A DNA stretch of 64,000 nt from Pristionchus mayeri (GCA_036245805.1 BTRK01000001.1:5642001-5706000), one strand, 5' to 3'. Shown: positions 24,811 to 37,014, counted from the first letter of the stretch. Made by a program: numbers and translations. The notes: generated from the letters alone by a model not told the origin.

Positions 24811-27757
24811 ATTCTCAGTCGGCGCTGAATTCCCTGCCGGTCGGTTCGCTTTGCGCTCCGTCATTTTTGAATCCCTTGCCAAGCCGGAGTGGTCACCGTG
24901 GCATTGTATGACCATGCTCATGGCTGTTTTATCGCTGGCTACGCTCAACTGCCTAACGCTATGCAAGGATGCTCGTATCGTGGAATTGGAGAACGCCCTA
25001 AGCAAGATCAAGGCGGACATCGTTGGACTCTCTGAAGTTCGAAGATCTACAGAAGAAGAGAAGGATCTCACGTGGAGCAATGGAAGACTCTATCATTCAT
25101 CGCGCCTTCCTAACCGTACTGCTGGAGTTGGTTTCATCGTGAGTGGGGAGGTAAAGCAGAAGGTAGTCGGATTTTGCGTTCTAACTCCCAGGATCTGTTT
25201 CCTTGATGTAGCGGTGTCGGATAAGGTCCTGATTCGCTTATTCCAGATCTACGCACCCGCCTGCGATGACATGGACGAGTACAGTAACTTCATCCATGAG
25301 GTTGAAAGAGGATTCAACGGACCAGTCTCAGGCAGTCACCGGTATCGATTCGTGCATAAGGTCATCCTGGGCGATTTCAATGGGAAAGTGGGTTACTGCG
25401 AGCCAGGAGAAAGTGCAGTGGGGAAGTTTGGATATGGAAATAGAAATGTAAAGGGCCAAATGGTTGTGGATCTCTGCGAGAGGTTGCAACTACGGGTTGG
25501 TAACAGTTTCTTTCAAAAACGGGGTACTAGAAAATTCACATGGGTTTCACCCAATGGGCGCACTAAGAACGAGATAGACTACATTCTGTTCCCAAAGGGT
25601 CTTCGGGTGCTGGATGTGGGAGTGGTTAATCGGTTCGACTTCTCGTCCGATCATCGATTGGATAGATCTACCATATCATTCTCATTCAGATTTCGTCGTG
25701 GTTGCAATAGACCGGCAAGGGGGGACTCGCACCTCAACAACGATTTATTTAAATTCAGCTTAGGCATAGAATTGAAGCGCAGAGGTGCGAGCTTGGATTA
25801 CGGTAACGTGGTCTCGGCAGTGCAAGAAGCGGGGAGAATTTCAACATCGTTCAGACCGCCGGGCAGTAGGTTATCCCATAAGACCAGGGATTTGTTGATT
25901 CGTAGGAGGGAACTAAAAATGGACGCGGTGGGGGTTCCTCGAGTGGAATGGTTACTTATCAACAGGGCGCTTAGGGAGTCGTTTAAAAACGACCGGGATA
26001 AATCCCTCCTTTCCTACGTAGACGAGGCCATTGCGCTTGGGAAAAGTTACAAAAGGGCAACTAGAAATTTAGCAATTGGGAGGGATAGAATTTCACGCAT
26101 TAGGGACGGTAATGGGAACTTAGTCTTCACTCAAACGGGCATAGAGGAGGCATTCAAATCTTTCTACAATGCTCTCTATAGTGGGGATGGAGGGGTTGGA
26201 TACCGCGAGGAGATAGCAAGGGATCCTTTCGTTCCCATCGTAGAAGCCGAAGTCGTTCAAATACTTCGGTATTTCAAATCAGGCAAAGCTCCGGGAAGGG
26301 ATGGTATCACAGGTGAAATGCTCCGAGTGGGGTAGATCAGTTAGTTCCCACTCTCACCAATCTCTTTAACAACATCATTTTGGGTTCTACTCCTCTGGGA
26401 TTTGGGGATTCTCGCACAATTCTTCTACCAAAATCTGGGGATCCAACTCTTACAAAAAACTACAGACCTATTAGTCTGCTTCCTGTTTTGCAGAAAGCGC
26501 TAACTGGGCTGCTCAACAAGAGGTATGGATCGGTACTGGATGGAAATAGAAGCTGGGAACAAATGGGATTCAGACGTGGTCATTCCACAGTTGACGCTAT
26601 CCACACTCTAAAGTCTGTCATTGCTCACTGTGTCGACTATAGGCTGCCGATCTATCTGCTTTTTGTAGACATTTCGAAGGCCTTTGACAGTGTATACACG
26701 GAAGCGGTGTTCAAGGCGATAGAGTTAGAAGGGATTCCCTCGGAAGTCGTTTCTTTCCTCGCAAGCCTTTCCCAGGAAAGTAGAAATGTGGTGGTGGTTA
26801 ATGGCAAGGAGGTCAACATAAAGGTGGGAAGGGGTGTGCGACAAGGTGATTGTTTGTCACCTAGGCTATTCACTGCGGTTCTAGATATGGCACTCCGTCG
26901 GCTAAATTGGGCAAATAAGGGAGTAAGTATCAATGGTCGGTTTCTGTCCCATATTCTTTTTGCTGATGATGCCGTTCTCATTTCTCACGATGAACGACAG
27001 ATTCAGACGATGGGAAGGGAATTAGAGCGTGTACTTGCTACAGTGGGATTGGGTCTCAATGGCGATAAAACTGTCGGAATGAGTTCCAAGCCTGATCCAA
27101 GGGATGTAAGAATAGGAGGAAAAGTAGTAAAATTGCAAGATAAGGTGGTCTACTTGGGAAGCGCAATCGCAGTCAGCGGAAATGATGACTGTGAAATCAC
27201 CCGACGCATTCAAGCTGGTTTTGGTGCTTTCCACAAACACCGCACTTTTCTTATCAACAAGGGTATTCCAATGGCACATAAACGTCGGCTTTTCAACGGC
27301 TGCATACTTCCCGCTGTGGTTTACGGTTGTGAATGTTGGGCGCTGACCAAAGCACAAATGAATCGATTATCGGTGGCTCAAAGAAAAATGGAACGTTGGA
27401 TGGTTGGCTGTACTGTGCTCGATCATGTCTCTAATGAGAGGTTGCGAGATTCAACTAGAGTTCAGGACTTCGTTCGCACTGCTCAGAAAAGGAAATGGTT
27501 TTGGTTGCATAAGATCGCGAATGATGATTGCCGGAAGTGGAGCCGATCTGTGATCGAATGGATTCCGCGGAGAAAGAGGAGCCGCGGCCGCCCAATCACG
27601 AGATGGAGCGACTCTTTCCGCAAAGCAACAGGCCCAAATTTTCTCAATCAAGCACGAAGCTCTAACTGGAACACCGTGCACATCAGAGCTCTCGCCTGAT
27701 CTCCCGAGAATCTAATGACCTCTAGATAAATGTGTTAAAATCGTAAAATCGTAAATC
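24811..27757 (+). mobile_element. RTE-clade non-LTR retrotransposon with 12-bp target duplication
   Basis: The direct repeat GACAGGAGGATC occurs at 24799-24810 and 27758-27769, immediately outside the element. The 3' end is a short simple repeat (AAAATCGTAAAATCGTAAATC) instead of a long poly-A, which is characteristic of RTE. The length of about 2.95 kb suits a near-complete RTE with a minimal 5' leader. It sits inside the TIR element 24033-28258 and is therefore younger than it. Confidence 0.85.
24908..27699 (+). pseudogene. RTE endonuclease-reverse transcriptase, one frameshift
   Basis: The polyprotein nicks target DNA and reverse-transcribes element RNA. The open frame extends upstream to 24743, but the target duplication shows that DNA before 24811 is not part of the element, so the start at 24908 (MTMLMAV) is preferred. 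The apurinic-type endonuclease comes first: VGLSEVRRS, LGDFNGKVG, SSDHRL. The frame stops at 26335 after GRDGITGEMLRVG and resumes from about 26338 in another frame. RT motifs then follow: LFVDISKAFDSVY, RGVRQGDCLSPRLF and the FADD box ILFADDAVLI. The C-terminal block (WALTKAQMNRLSVAQRKMER) matches the other RTE copies. A single indel separates the endonuclease and RT halves, so the copy should be inactive. Confidence 0.85.
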
Positions 27758-28260
27758 GACAGGAGGATCGCACAATTACCTAACTAAAATAATGTGCTGA
27801 ACAGGGCCGGATCAATACATTTTCAGTATGTTTTAATCTCTAAGTCTAACTATTTGAATGCACGGTAGATAAATTCATCTGAGGTCATGTCCAGAACATC
27901 AGTATTTGCCAATTGGTGCATTTTTCAAGTTGGCCTTTCGTGTTAGAATTCATTTTAAGTTGCTGCTGTAATACACGACAATGGTACTTTCCAAAAATAT
28001 AATACGGTTGGCACTATCTCTCAGACCGATAGATTTGAAATCGGAGAAATTAATAGCCCAGTTACCTATTACGGTGACTTTTGCCTCGCACTGTGACCAC
28101 AATCCCGATGTTATAGAGCTGTACAAATGTGCGCTATACAGAGTGTTGAATCGCTCATTGTGTGAGAATAACCATTTGAAAATCGGTCGAAAAGGAAGGA
28201 TGTTGAATGTAAGAAAACCAAAATATTGAAATCGGACAAAACTTTTGTTCCAACCTGATA

Positions 28261-31200
28261 TCTCCTAATTCAAGGCGTATAGTATTGGGGAAAGTGCTTC
28301 ACAAATCACCGCAAATGAGCTCTATCGGATCCTCTATACAATTCCAGGATCTATTGATGGTACTTCCCGAATTACCAGCTAGTGTAGTTTTCAGATTGCG
28401 CGCTTCTTATATGCATGTATATAACAATACATCTGTCAAATATGACCCGTTAATAACATGTTGGGAGTACTTCGCGGTAGTGTGTTAAATTTGCACCTCA
28501 CACGGTTTGCCGAAGAAATAAAATTTGATTATGAATAACGGCAAAACTCTACAACGTTTATTCTAAAGCAACAAGAGAGAGAGAAAATAAATATAAAAAC
28601 TCTATTCTTTCACATCTTTCCTTGGCAGAGCCTCATACTGTCCCGACTGTAGACTAAACGATTTCGTAATTCATGGGCGGTAGCACAACGAGTCGCACGG
28701 CCACGGCTCTTTTACCATCTCTAATGCGCCGGTCGGTGCTCAAATAATAAGTATTACACAAATGTTAACGGTATTATCAAATTAATAGCGTTTCGCCCGC
28801 CGACTTCGGCCTCAAACTCTTGCTCATTAATGTGCTTTAACGTGCCAATCAATCTCCTTAATTTTCTCCTCCTGCAGAAACAACATTTAAATGCATGCCA
28901 ATAATACCTATTGATTTCCAACTGTAGAAGAGACCGATCGACTACACTGACACTAATAAAAAAACTTAGTATCATGTTTAGTACCGTGATAGTACCATGC
29001 TTGGCCTTCTGTCGATTCTCTCGCGATTCCTCTCTTTTTACAACAGAATGCGGCTCATCTGTCGATGTAAAGGGAACCTACTTTTCATTCTACTCATCAC
29101 CGAAACTAAAAATCGTCTAGAGCGCAAGAGTACGAATTATCAAAACAAAGGTACTAATTAGCCAGTGAGACGGTGGTCGTCTCGGTTTCTGTAGCGAATA
29201 TAGAACTACATGATCACGAGGGGATATCAGATCGGCTAGATACCCGAACCAGGGAAATGATTGCGGCCTAACTATTTTGAACGACGACATTGATGAATTC
29301 GCTAAGCATGAGTGTATAGGCACCCTTTTCCTCAGGTTGGCATATGCCTTTCTTGCACGATGACCTTACTATCGGTATATGTCCAAAATGTAACTGTGTT
29401 CATGTAACAGTGAAACGCAAATGCTGATTTCAGCCTTTCGCCGCTGTTTCTCCGCCGATCACAATAAAAAAAATGTGCGTTTTCTCGGGCCTTCTTCCCG
29501 TCAAGAGACTTGAAGGGTGTGCTTCCCTCTAGAATGTTTAGCATAGTTTATGTGATCCGCTCCTTCTTCAATCACACTTTCTATGGGGTCGAGCTTGCTG
29601 CAAGGGGCGGAGTCTGCAGCAGCGATATATTGACATTGATATATTGACGGACGAAGAGTGAGCACAACGATGAGGAGATGACGCACGGCATTCATTGCAG
29701 GTGAGAAAGGAGGATTTTTACTTTGCCCATGAATAAAACTGGCAGAACAATTTTGGAATATTTGCATTATTTCATTTCCCCATGAATTTTGAACCATTGA
29801 ATTCTGGATGAGACGATAAGTAAATGGCGAGTGTGAAACACAAGTTTGTAGAGAAAATGCCTAAAAAGCTGAATTGCGCGAAGTGAAAATATTCAAAATG
29901 TATGCAAGAGCGTATCGCCAAGCTCAATGACGAATTTAAAGCATTTGAAAATCGGCGACTTTTTAAAATTGTTACAATTGTATTTGCAAGAAGTCCACTC
30001 GTAGTAATGCAATTGATTTGATCAGTTGATACAACTCGAGCGAAACATTAATTCAATCGGAACTTCCTCCATCTTGTCATTAATAAAAAATTCTGGTTCA
30101 CTATTTGAGCAGTGCTTTCAGCAGCAGCAACATAACGCATCCTCTTCATAGGCTGCTGCCCCGACCAATCCTGCTGCTGCAGCTGTCGCAAGCGGTAGAA
30201 GTCCCTTCCCCAAGGTGAGTCATTTGTTAAATGATGAGAGACTTTCTCATTTATGTTCTAGATGGTGAATTTGATGTTTCATGCATGCAATATATTCGAA
30301 CGCTTGCGTTTCGTTCAGCGAATCTTCTTCGGGCTTTGTAAAACCACCATACTCAATAGCATAGCTAGTATTCAACAATTTTAACGGTAACGCTTTCTGC
30401 GGGAGGTACCTGTTTTCGTAGCATTAGCCGTGGCTTGCTGAAGTGGAAAATGAGGTTAAAATTTAAAGCATTTTTAATTTTAGAGTTTGTGTTAGAGTTT
30501 AGGAAGGGTAATGAAGGATGAGAGGGCCCCGGATTACAGTGAGTTCAAGTGTGGATTGTTCGGTCGATAGAAAATCAGTTAAAATACTGAGTGGGGCAAC
30601 TGTGTGGCTTGAATGAACAAAGGTATTGGCGCGTTGACAAAAAGGAAGTATCTGCAGAATATGAATTCTGAGAATTTGTGTTCTCTGTGATTGCTTTCTT
30701 TACATTTTCCCCCCTTAAAACAATTGCACGATCTTTCTGTTCAGATTTTCTCACTCTAACGAATCGAGACATTTGCGTTTCACAAATCCATGATGCAATG
30801 ATATGACGGGAGCACTTCGGAAACAGTTACCAGCGGTAGGTATGTGTATGAACAGTGTATTGACTAATACTTGAAGGTTCACCATACACATATTTCTGTT
30901 CCATGTGCGTTGAATGCAACAGAGCATCGACGAGAGCGAATACAAGTTCTATGCAGGTGAGAAGAAGGTTCTCATCAGCAACCACTTCTCACTTATGTAC
31001 TGTGCTCCAACGAAGCGGGAAGAATGGTATTTGAATTAAACTCATGTTATCAATTTGATGTACATTCATTTCGAACTCTATTACATCATTGCGTCCTTCC
31101 CGTGTGTTTGTGTTTCAATATTTCCTTCAAAGCTAGTGCTCTTGAAAGGGAGCGATAGGAAGGAGTCATACAATTGTTATAATACACCAATAACTATATA

Positions 31201-32815
31201 TAGTAACAATATATTGTATAAACAATATACAACAATAACACTATATTGTCAAGTGATTGTGTAGTTTGAAAAGCAGTTTAAAGGAGGAGTAAAGGCAAAC
31301 GCGCGCCCGGTTGAAATATGTTTCAATTAGAGGATAACTCTTTTCAAGTCGCGTGATCTCTCGCTCGTTGTCTGAGCTTTCCCTGATTTGGCTCCCCGCC
31401 AACTATCGATAGCTCTGATCGTAATGGAGATATCAATGTGAACATTTCGGAGCTTCTTATCGTTGCGGAGATCTAGGTCGCGCATATGAACGCTTCAATA
31501 AATGAATTTTGCCTTTGCTCCTCCTTTAAGCAGTTATCAAATATTTGAAAGTGTAGTACGATAATTAAACATTATTTCATTCATCGCAAACGTTGCATCT
31601 CTCTCGATTCCGTGGTGAACATGCAACCTTCAACAGTCGTTGTTGTCGTAATTTTGTTGCTGCAAGTGCAGACGGACGCAGCGACTAAGCAAGCGAGGAC
31701 AACGAGTGTTGCTGAAGAGACTCAACATTTGAATTGATACGCTAATTCATTTATAATACTGTTATTCCCCCCTCAGTGAACAGTATCTTTCCCCATCACA
31801 CTTTATCAGTTTCTCGCCAATCGGTCAGATCATAGACCGATAAGAAGTTTACGCTATCTTCTGCGAGCTAGTCGAATACGTCGGGTACTGTGCAATGAGA
31901 TTCAAGAGAAAGTAATCCTAACTGCTTGAATTTGTTGTTTATTAATATTTTATGTCGGATGCACGAGAGGAATTTTCGTAATGATCCATATGCATTTATT
32001 TACAACAACGCTGAAACCTCAATCAGCCTATTGTGCGTTTCGACACAAAACCTTCTTTGCAAGCGTCTATATCTCGGAGCTAAAATTGTGATTTACTATG
32101 TACATATGTGTACTAGGGATGATTTAGAATGTACACCCTAATCGCTCACGTTAGATCGGAATAGTGAATAATTCGAGTGAATTAGAGAAGGTTCATTTTT
32201 GGCTCAGTTCACATTTCTCTCTCTCACACCCTCTGACACTCTTCAATTAATGAACCGTAAAATCGGCCAATGAACTTCGAACCTTCGCGTGCATTATTAT
32301 TAATAGTTTCTACACAACTTGGCAAGAATTCAGATTTTTAGCTACACGCATTTTGATATCCGACTATAGGTCAAAATTTAGGACCACATTTTTTTCGATT
32401 TTTCGAATGGAGTGTCCGATCTGCTCTAAATTTGGGACACCATTTGTTCATCACTACTGTACAGTATATGCCAAATTTGACGCTTGTAGCTCATCTTGGA
32501 ACAAAGTTATAGCCATTTAACACAATTTTAGAGATTTTTAAAATTAATTTTCCGAAGGGATTGCGAAATCCGGTCAACAAGTTTGATAGTGGATTATACA
32601 CATCTGTGGTAGTACTTCATCCACAGGAAATGAGGTAAGCCAAAAAATCGGTGTACCCTACAAATTCTTTTTCCGACAGTGTAATCGAAGATTAAATACT
32701 GATCTAAGCGTTTCGAATGCATACCCTGATACACCATAGTGCTATAAACTCGTACGGTATACCTACAGATCAGTACCAAGGGTGAATGGATATCTCATCT
32801 TAGAATCAAGTTACG
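28261..32815. other. Intergenic, no firm gene
   Basis: There is no recognisable domain in any long frame. Two weak candidates are noted. One is a small secreted-peptide ORF at 31621-31737, listed separately. The other is a spliced pair at about 30150-30220 (ending SGRSPFPK before a GTGAGT donor) and 30265-30380 (MVNLMFHACNIFERL), whose family I do not recognise. An AT-rich imperfect palindrome lies at about 31185-31255. Confidence 0.4.
31621..31737 (+). CDS. Candidate 38-residue secreted peptide
   Basis: ATG at 31621 in a favourable context (GAAC before it) opens a 38-codon frame. The first part, MQPSTVVVVVILLLQVQTDA, reads as a classical signal peptide with a likely cleavage after DA. A short hydrophilic tail with threonine, glutamine and glutamate (TKQARTTSVAEETQ) ends in TGA. 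No introns are needed. I do not recognise the peptide, and frames of this length arise by chance, so it is a candidate only. Confidence 0.3.
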   Translation: MQPSTVVVVVILLLQVQTDAATKQARTTSVAEETQHLN

Positions 32816-32945
32816 ACTATTTGAAATTTGCGTCCAAACTTTTGGCCAGAAATACTGGTCCTCTGTAAAATATACTGGTCCCAACTTTTGTAAATATACT
32901 GGTCCTAATGAAGATGTGAAAAATACTGGTCCCAACTTAAACGTT
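32816..32945. repeat. Terminal sub-repeats beside the second Merlin-type gene
   Basis: Four or five imperfect copies of AAATATACTGGTCCCAACTT lie in tandem just beyond the stop codon of the transposase at 33059. The position mirrors the sub-repeats beyond the stop of the first Merlin-type gene, so this is probably one terminus of the second element, although the repeat sequence is different. The other terminus was not found. Confidence 0.6.
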
Positions 32946-33058
32946 ATTTTATTTTGTATTTTTGGTCTGTATTCCGTCATACATGTGTTGTAATCATAGC
33001 ACTACATCGATCATCATGCCAATCAAGACTTTATCAGTCCAGTATTTAACAACAAGAA

Positions 33059-33637
33059 CTACTCGTCGTCATCATCAGTATCTTCGTAGTCTTCATCATC
33101 GTAATCAGGGTACCCAGGGCCCTCTTCATCTTCATCCAACTGGGAGAGATTGTCATCTTCGGGATCATACAAGCCGAATTCCGTAATGAGCTTATTCACG
33201 CATTTGTTGTTCTTGTAGAAGCGAAGAAACATGTACTGTGACAGGTAGGGGGGTAGATCTTCTGTTTTGAGGCTCGCGACTCTCTTGATCATCTTCTTGG
33301 CTGCTCCCCATGTGCTTTCTATACTCTGTGTGTGTACCTCCGGGTCGTTGGGGTCGACGAATTGAATCTTATGGTTCACCCACTTGTGAGTGAACCGTTT
33401 CTGCAGTTGTTTTATTCCACGATAAGCTCGCCATCCGTCGCTCACTATGGTAGTACCTAAAGTAAGAATATTGAGTAACAATGGTTACAGCTAACCTGGA
33501 GCGACGTGCTTCGCTATGAGAGGCAGTAGAGTGGCGGCGTTGCGTCTTTTCACGACAAACATCCCTAGTCGATTACTCCATCTTTCTATTAGCCCGAAAA
33601 CCCAGACTTGTTTTCTCACTAATCTACCTCTATTATA
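33059..33637 (-). pseudogene. Second Merlin/ISXO2-like transposase, 5' part missing
   Basis: Two exons remain. The upstream one (about 33630 to 33496) encodes [20 protein letters not shown] and ends before a GTTAGC donor. The last one (33456 to 33059) encodes TTIVSDGWRAY, VNHKIQFVDPNDP and HTQSIESTWGAAK and finishes with an acidic tail rich in D and E. The second and third catalytic acidic positions (SDGW, QSIE) are intact. The intron is only 39 bp. The reading frame is still open where a mariner-type end begins at 33638, and the part with the first catalytic residue is not visible beyond it, so the gene is probably cut by that insertion. It is related to the gene at 6.8-8.9 kb but well diverged. 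Confidence 0.75.
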
Positions 33638-33780
33638 TTAGGTTGGTCATAAAGTTTTGCGCGATTTTGGATCCCAACTTTGAGTTCGTATAGTTTATTT
33701 TGGTCAAATGGCCACTTGTAGTCCTGATGTCGATATATAGGGACATGTTCGACCTTTAGCATTTTATCGTTGAACTAGTG
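33638..33780 (+). repeat. mariner-type left end
   Basis: TA then TTAGGTTGGTCATAAAG and TTTTGCGCGATTTTGG, a standard mariner terminal sequence. The next 120 bp look like a mariner leader but no transposase or right end follows. It abuts and truncates the second Merlin-type transposase. Confidence 0.65.
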
Positions 33781-34479
33781 TGATCATCTCTACTATTCGA
33801 GAAATCAAGGTCTGCGTAACTTTGAATATTTCAGAAAAATTAATATTTTATTTAAAGTTGCTGTTCTTCGCAGAGAATTTTTTAGATGGAGGCTCACAAA
33901 GTGTATTAAATAGCACTCGGCGTGCACTACCTAGTATCAAAACGAGCGAGCTGCTGAATTCGTTATAGGCTTCGTACAGGTCAATGAATCACGGACAATT
34001 AGAAAAACCAAAGTTCTTTCGAACAAATCACCTGTTTCAAGGATTGACGAGGATGACCTCTACCTATGGGCGCTGTCATCATTACTTACTCGGTTTTCTA
34101 TCACATCAATATTTAAGAGCCCTCTCTCATCTAAAAAAGTGACATTTGTACCTCAATTATTTTTCAATGAAAACGTCGAAAAACTTGATATGGAGTGTCT
34201 TCAAGGGCTCACCATAGAAAAAGTAGCGAACTCCACAATATTCCTAAATAATGAGTGATAGGGCAAGGGTTGTTCATTAATTTAGACAGAAAATTTCCGC
34301 CTTCCAAACCACATGGCCAGCACAGAAACGCATAAAGTATGTATTTCGATGTTCTAAATTAGACATCTAAAATCCGAAGAACCCTGTTCGGAAATGTAGA
34401 TCCCCATTCACTCCCAAAGGAAATAATGACTTGTACTAGTAAAGTATTTCACACTCATGAATAATTGAAATCTCAAGAT
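33781..34479. other. Unassigned DNA between mariner end and RTE fragment
   Basis: No domain is visible. The open frame at 33780-33968 is short and unsupported. Confidence 0.35.
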
Positions 34480-35585
34480 CTGTCGGCATAGATTGCATTC
34501 TGGTCTTCATAGATTACGCAAAAGCCTTTGGTAGCATAGAATTTGGAGCAGTGTGGTAAGCGTTAACGAATCAAGGAGTGCATTCTAAAATTGTGAATGT
34601 TATAAGGAACGCATACGATAAAGGCCCAGTATTCGTACGTTTGGGACAAGACAAAGTCCCTATCAATGTAGCCAGAGGTGTCCGACAAGGCGACCCGCTC
34701 TCTCCTCACCTGTTTAACGCGGTAATCGAGGATTGTCTGAGTGCGATGAATTGGAGGAGTATGGAATCAATATCGATGGAAGAAGACTGAGTCACCTTCG
34801 TTATGCAGATGATGTAGTATTAATCTCACATTCCCCAAAAGAAGTACAAACGATGATTGACGATCTTTGTTCCGCAAGCAAGAAGGTGGGCCTGATTTTA
34901 AACAACAAGAAGACTGTCGTTATGTGCAATCGAAAACAACCCAAATTATTTGCTGACCGACAACCTTTGACTTACGTCGATTCCTTTGTATATCTTGGAA
35001 CAAGGGTATCATTCGATCAAAATCGCATGCTTGAAATAAATCGCCGGATCGGAAGTGCTTGGAGAGGATTTAATCGATTTCATGAATTCTTAATCAACAG
35101 AAAGATAGAAATGGGCCTCAAGGCCAGAGTCTACAGAATGTGTGTTATGCCAGCACTTTTATACGGAAGTGAACTATGGAGTCCGACCAAAAACATTACC
35201 AACCGACTCATAGTAGTACAACGAAGTATGATAAGGAAAATGTGCGGAGTTACGAGGCTGGATCGTCGAACCAATGAATGGCTGTCGCAGAAAGTGCCAA
35301 TCCCGGATATTAGAGTGCAAGCGATGCAGAGAAAGTGGAACTGGGCAGCACGAATAGGATTGCTCGATGACGACAGATCTAAACGAGTGATGGAATGGAC
35401 TCCCTACGATCGAGTCCGTCCAATTGGAAGACCACGGACGAGATGGAGGGACGAATTCGTGCAACAACTGGGACCGAATTGGGATAGCGTGTGTAGAAGA
35501 GACCCCGTTGCTTGGAAGAATAGCATTTTCCACCAGGCCCAGACCTTGATCTTGGATAAATAATGATAATGATAATGATAATGCT
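34480..35585 (+). pseudogene. RTE LINE, 5'-truncated, RT and C-terminal part only
   Basis: Translation begins inside the RT at motif A (FIDYAKAFGSIEFG, with the usual D of AFD replaced by G), then a stop near 34557. The frame resumes through NVIRNAYDKGPVFVR and motif B (GVRQGDPLSPHLFN), shifts near 34780, and continues with the YADD box (HLRYADDVVLI) and the C-terminal domain (WSPTKNITNRLIVVQRSMIR to HQAQTLILDK) to the stop at 35563. The tail is a TAATGA simple repeat of four units. The endonuclease is absent. It is related to, but distinct from, the RTEs at 24.8 and 54.6 kb. Confidence 0.85.
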
Positions 35586-35802
35586 TCAGAAATGTATGAA
35601 TTTTTGAAGCATACTATTATGCGTTGAAAAACCCTCACCATCTGAAAAAAGTTTCAAAAAATTGAAACTTTCATACAATTTTGACGATGTAAAATTAATT
35701 CAATGTTCGCGACTTTAGGAACCTACTGTGAAAGTTCTAAAAAAGGGTTCAATTTTGGTTATCATCCATCCGAGTGATCATCAGCAGGTTGCTATCCGAC
35801 GG

Positions 35803-36075
35803 TGATCGCCAGATATGGGACCTGGGTGCCCCTTGATGGGACCGGGGTTGAAAAACGACTCATTTTTGGGACCTGGGTAGCATGTTATGGGACCGGGGTG
35901 ACATGTTATGGGGCCGGGGTAGCCAGACTTGGGACCTGGGTACCCCTTGATTTGACCTGGATTGGAAAATGGCTCATTTTTGGGACCTGGGTAGCTTCTG
36001 ATCGGACCTGGGTCCCAAAACAGTCACGTTCTTGGGGCCCGGGTCCGAGGTTTGGGACCGGGTTTCTAAAACAGA
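35803..36075. repeat. GGGACCTGGGT-based tandem repeat block
   Basis: Roughly a dozen degenerate units of GGGACCTGGGTAGC and GGGACCGGGGT, spaced about 20-35 bp, fill this block. A larger period is visible because GGGACCTGGGTGCCCCTTGA and TGGCTCATTTTTGGGACC recur about 120 bp apart. It ends shortly before the G-run foldback at 36100. It could be the sub-repeated terminus of a DNA element. Confidence 0.65.
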
Positions 36076-36099
36076 GCCACATGAAGCATTGAAATGATG

Positions 36100-36465
36100 G
36101 GGGGGGGGTGACAACTGGTAAAACGACAACTGGTAAACTCGTCGCCTTTCACTTGCAATTTGACGCAGCGACGTTTGGGAGTTGTTTCATTGTAATCAGT
36201 ATGCGATCCCATACATTTGCATGTATTAGTATTGTTACCAGGCGATCATGAGTTTCAACGTATAGGGGGTCATGGAAATGCACATTCCATGACCGTTGAT
36301 TTGGAGTAAAACTCATGATCGCTTTTTAGAAAGACTTACATATGCAAATGTAGGGGAGCACATACTGATTACAATGAAACAACTCCCAAGTCGCTGCGCC
36401 AAATTGCAAGTGAACGGCGACGAGTTTACCAGTTGTCGTTTTACCAGTTGTCACCCCCCCCCCCC
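36100..36465. mobile_element. G-run foldback element with 9-bp target duplication
   Basis: The ends are a run of 9 G (left) and 12 C (right), followed inward by TGACAACTGGTAAAACG and a second GACAACTGGTAAA. The arms pair for about 170 bp around a short centre near 36280. Flanking direct repeats are GAAATGATG (36091-36099) and GAAATAATG (36466-36474), 9 bp with one mismatch. It has no coding capacity. The same family is at 39364-39905. Nine-base duplications fit Merlin or other 8-9 bp families, but the transposase is unknown. Confidence 0.75.
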
Positions 36466-36639
36466 GAAATAATGCTAGAGTGCGTGTTTCACGAATGGCT
36501 AAAACACAAAAAGGATTTATTTTCTCAGCTGATAACAACACTTTCCGATCGAAAACAACAGACGTAATTGAATAAAGACGAATGCTATATCTGCTGAAGA
36601 TTACGATGGGGATACGATTGCGGATGCGGGCGGCACTTG

Positions 36640-36795
36640 ATCTTCCATACAGTTTTGGGTGAGATACTTCCCTCGCGGGTAGTGGGGCGGTTTGCGTTTC
36701 ACAATACGGATATTATTTCTTCGAATTGTTATTTTCCAGTGCTCTCCATCTTCTCATTTTCAGGGATAAAAACATTCCAACTTGACGTGTGCTTT
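36640..36795 (+). repeat. Direct repeat, copy 1 (copy 2 at about 38430-38580)
   Basis: The ordered blocks GATACTTCCCTC, CGGTTTGCGTTTCACAAT, ATATTATTTCTTCGAATT and CATTCCAACTTGACGTG recur with moderate divergence at about 38430-38580 in the same orientation. Each copy lies upstream of decayed HMG-CoA reductase exon copies, suggesting a tandem duplication of a relic gene region. Confidence 0.6.
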
Positions 36796-37014
36796 TGTTG
36801 ATGATTGCAAAAATTTATGCATAATTATGGCGATCGTTGGTATACCTATAACTCGATTCGTCGCAATGCTGTTATATTTATCTAGGGTGACTTGTGCATC
36901 ACAGCTGGGATTAGATCGCATGAAAGTTGCAGGGACAGTGGAGTCGAGCATCAGGAAAATTTTGAATATATAAAATTGATAGTTATCGTAGTCAATACCG
37001 TGCTCGTATTGTAC

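Larger units (their letters stand above)
24033..28258. mobile_element. mariner-like TIR element containing an RTE insertion
   Basis: Inverted ends of about 25 bp lie at 24033 (TTAGGTTGGAACATAAGTTC, then TGTCCGATTTC) and 28258 (its near complement), each bordered by TA (24031-24032 and 28259-28260). Removing the RTE at 24811-27757 leaves about 1.27 kb, the normal mariner size. The flanking residue contains no transposase I can recognise. Confidence 0.8.

Noticed and set aside
24743..24907. N-terminal extension of the second RTE protein to 24743
   Set aside because: The 12-bp duplication at 24799-24810 shows the element begins at 24811.
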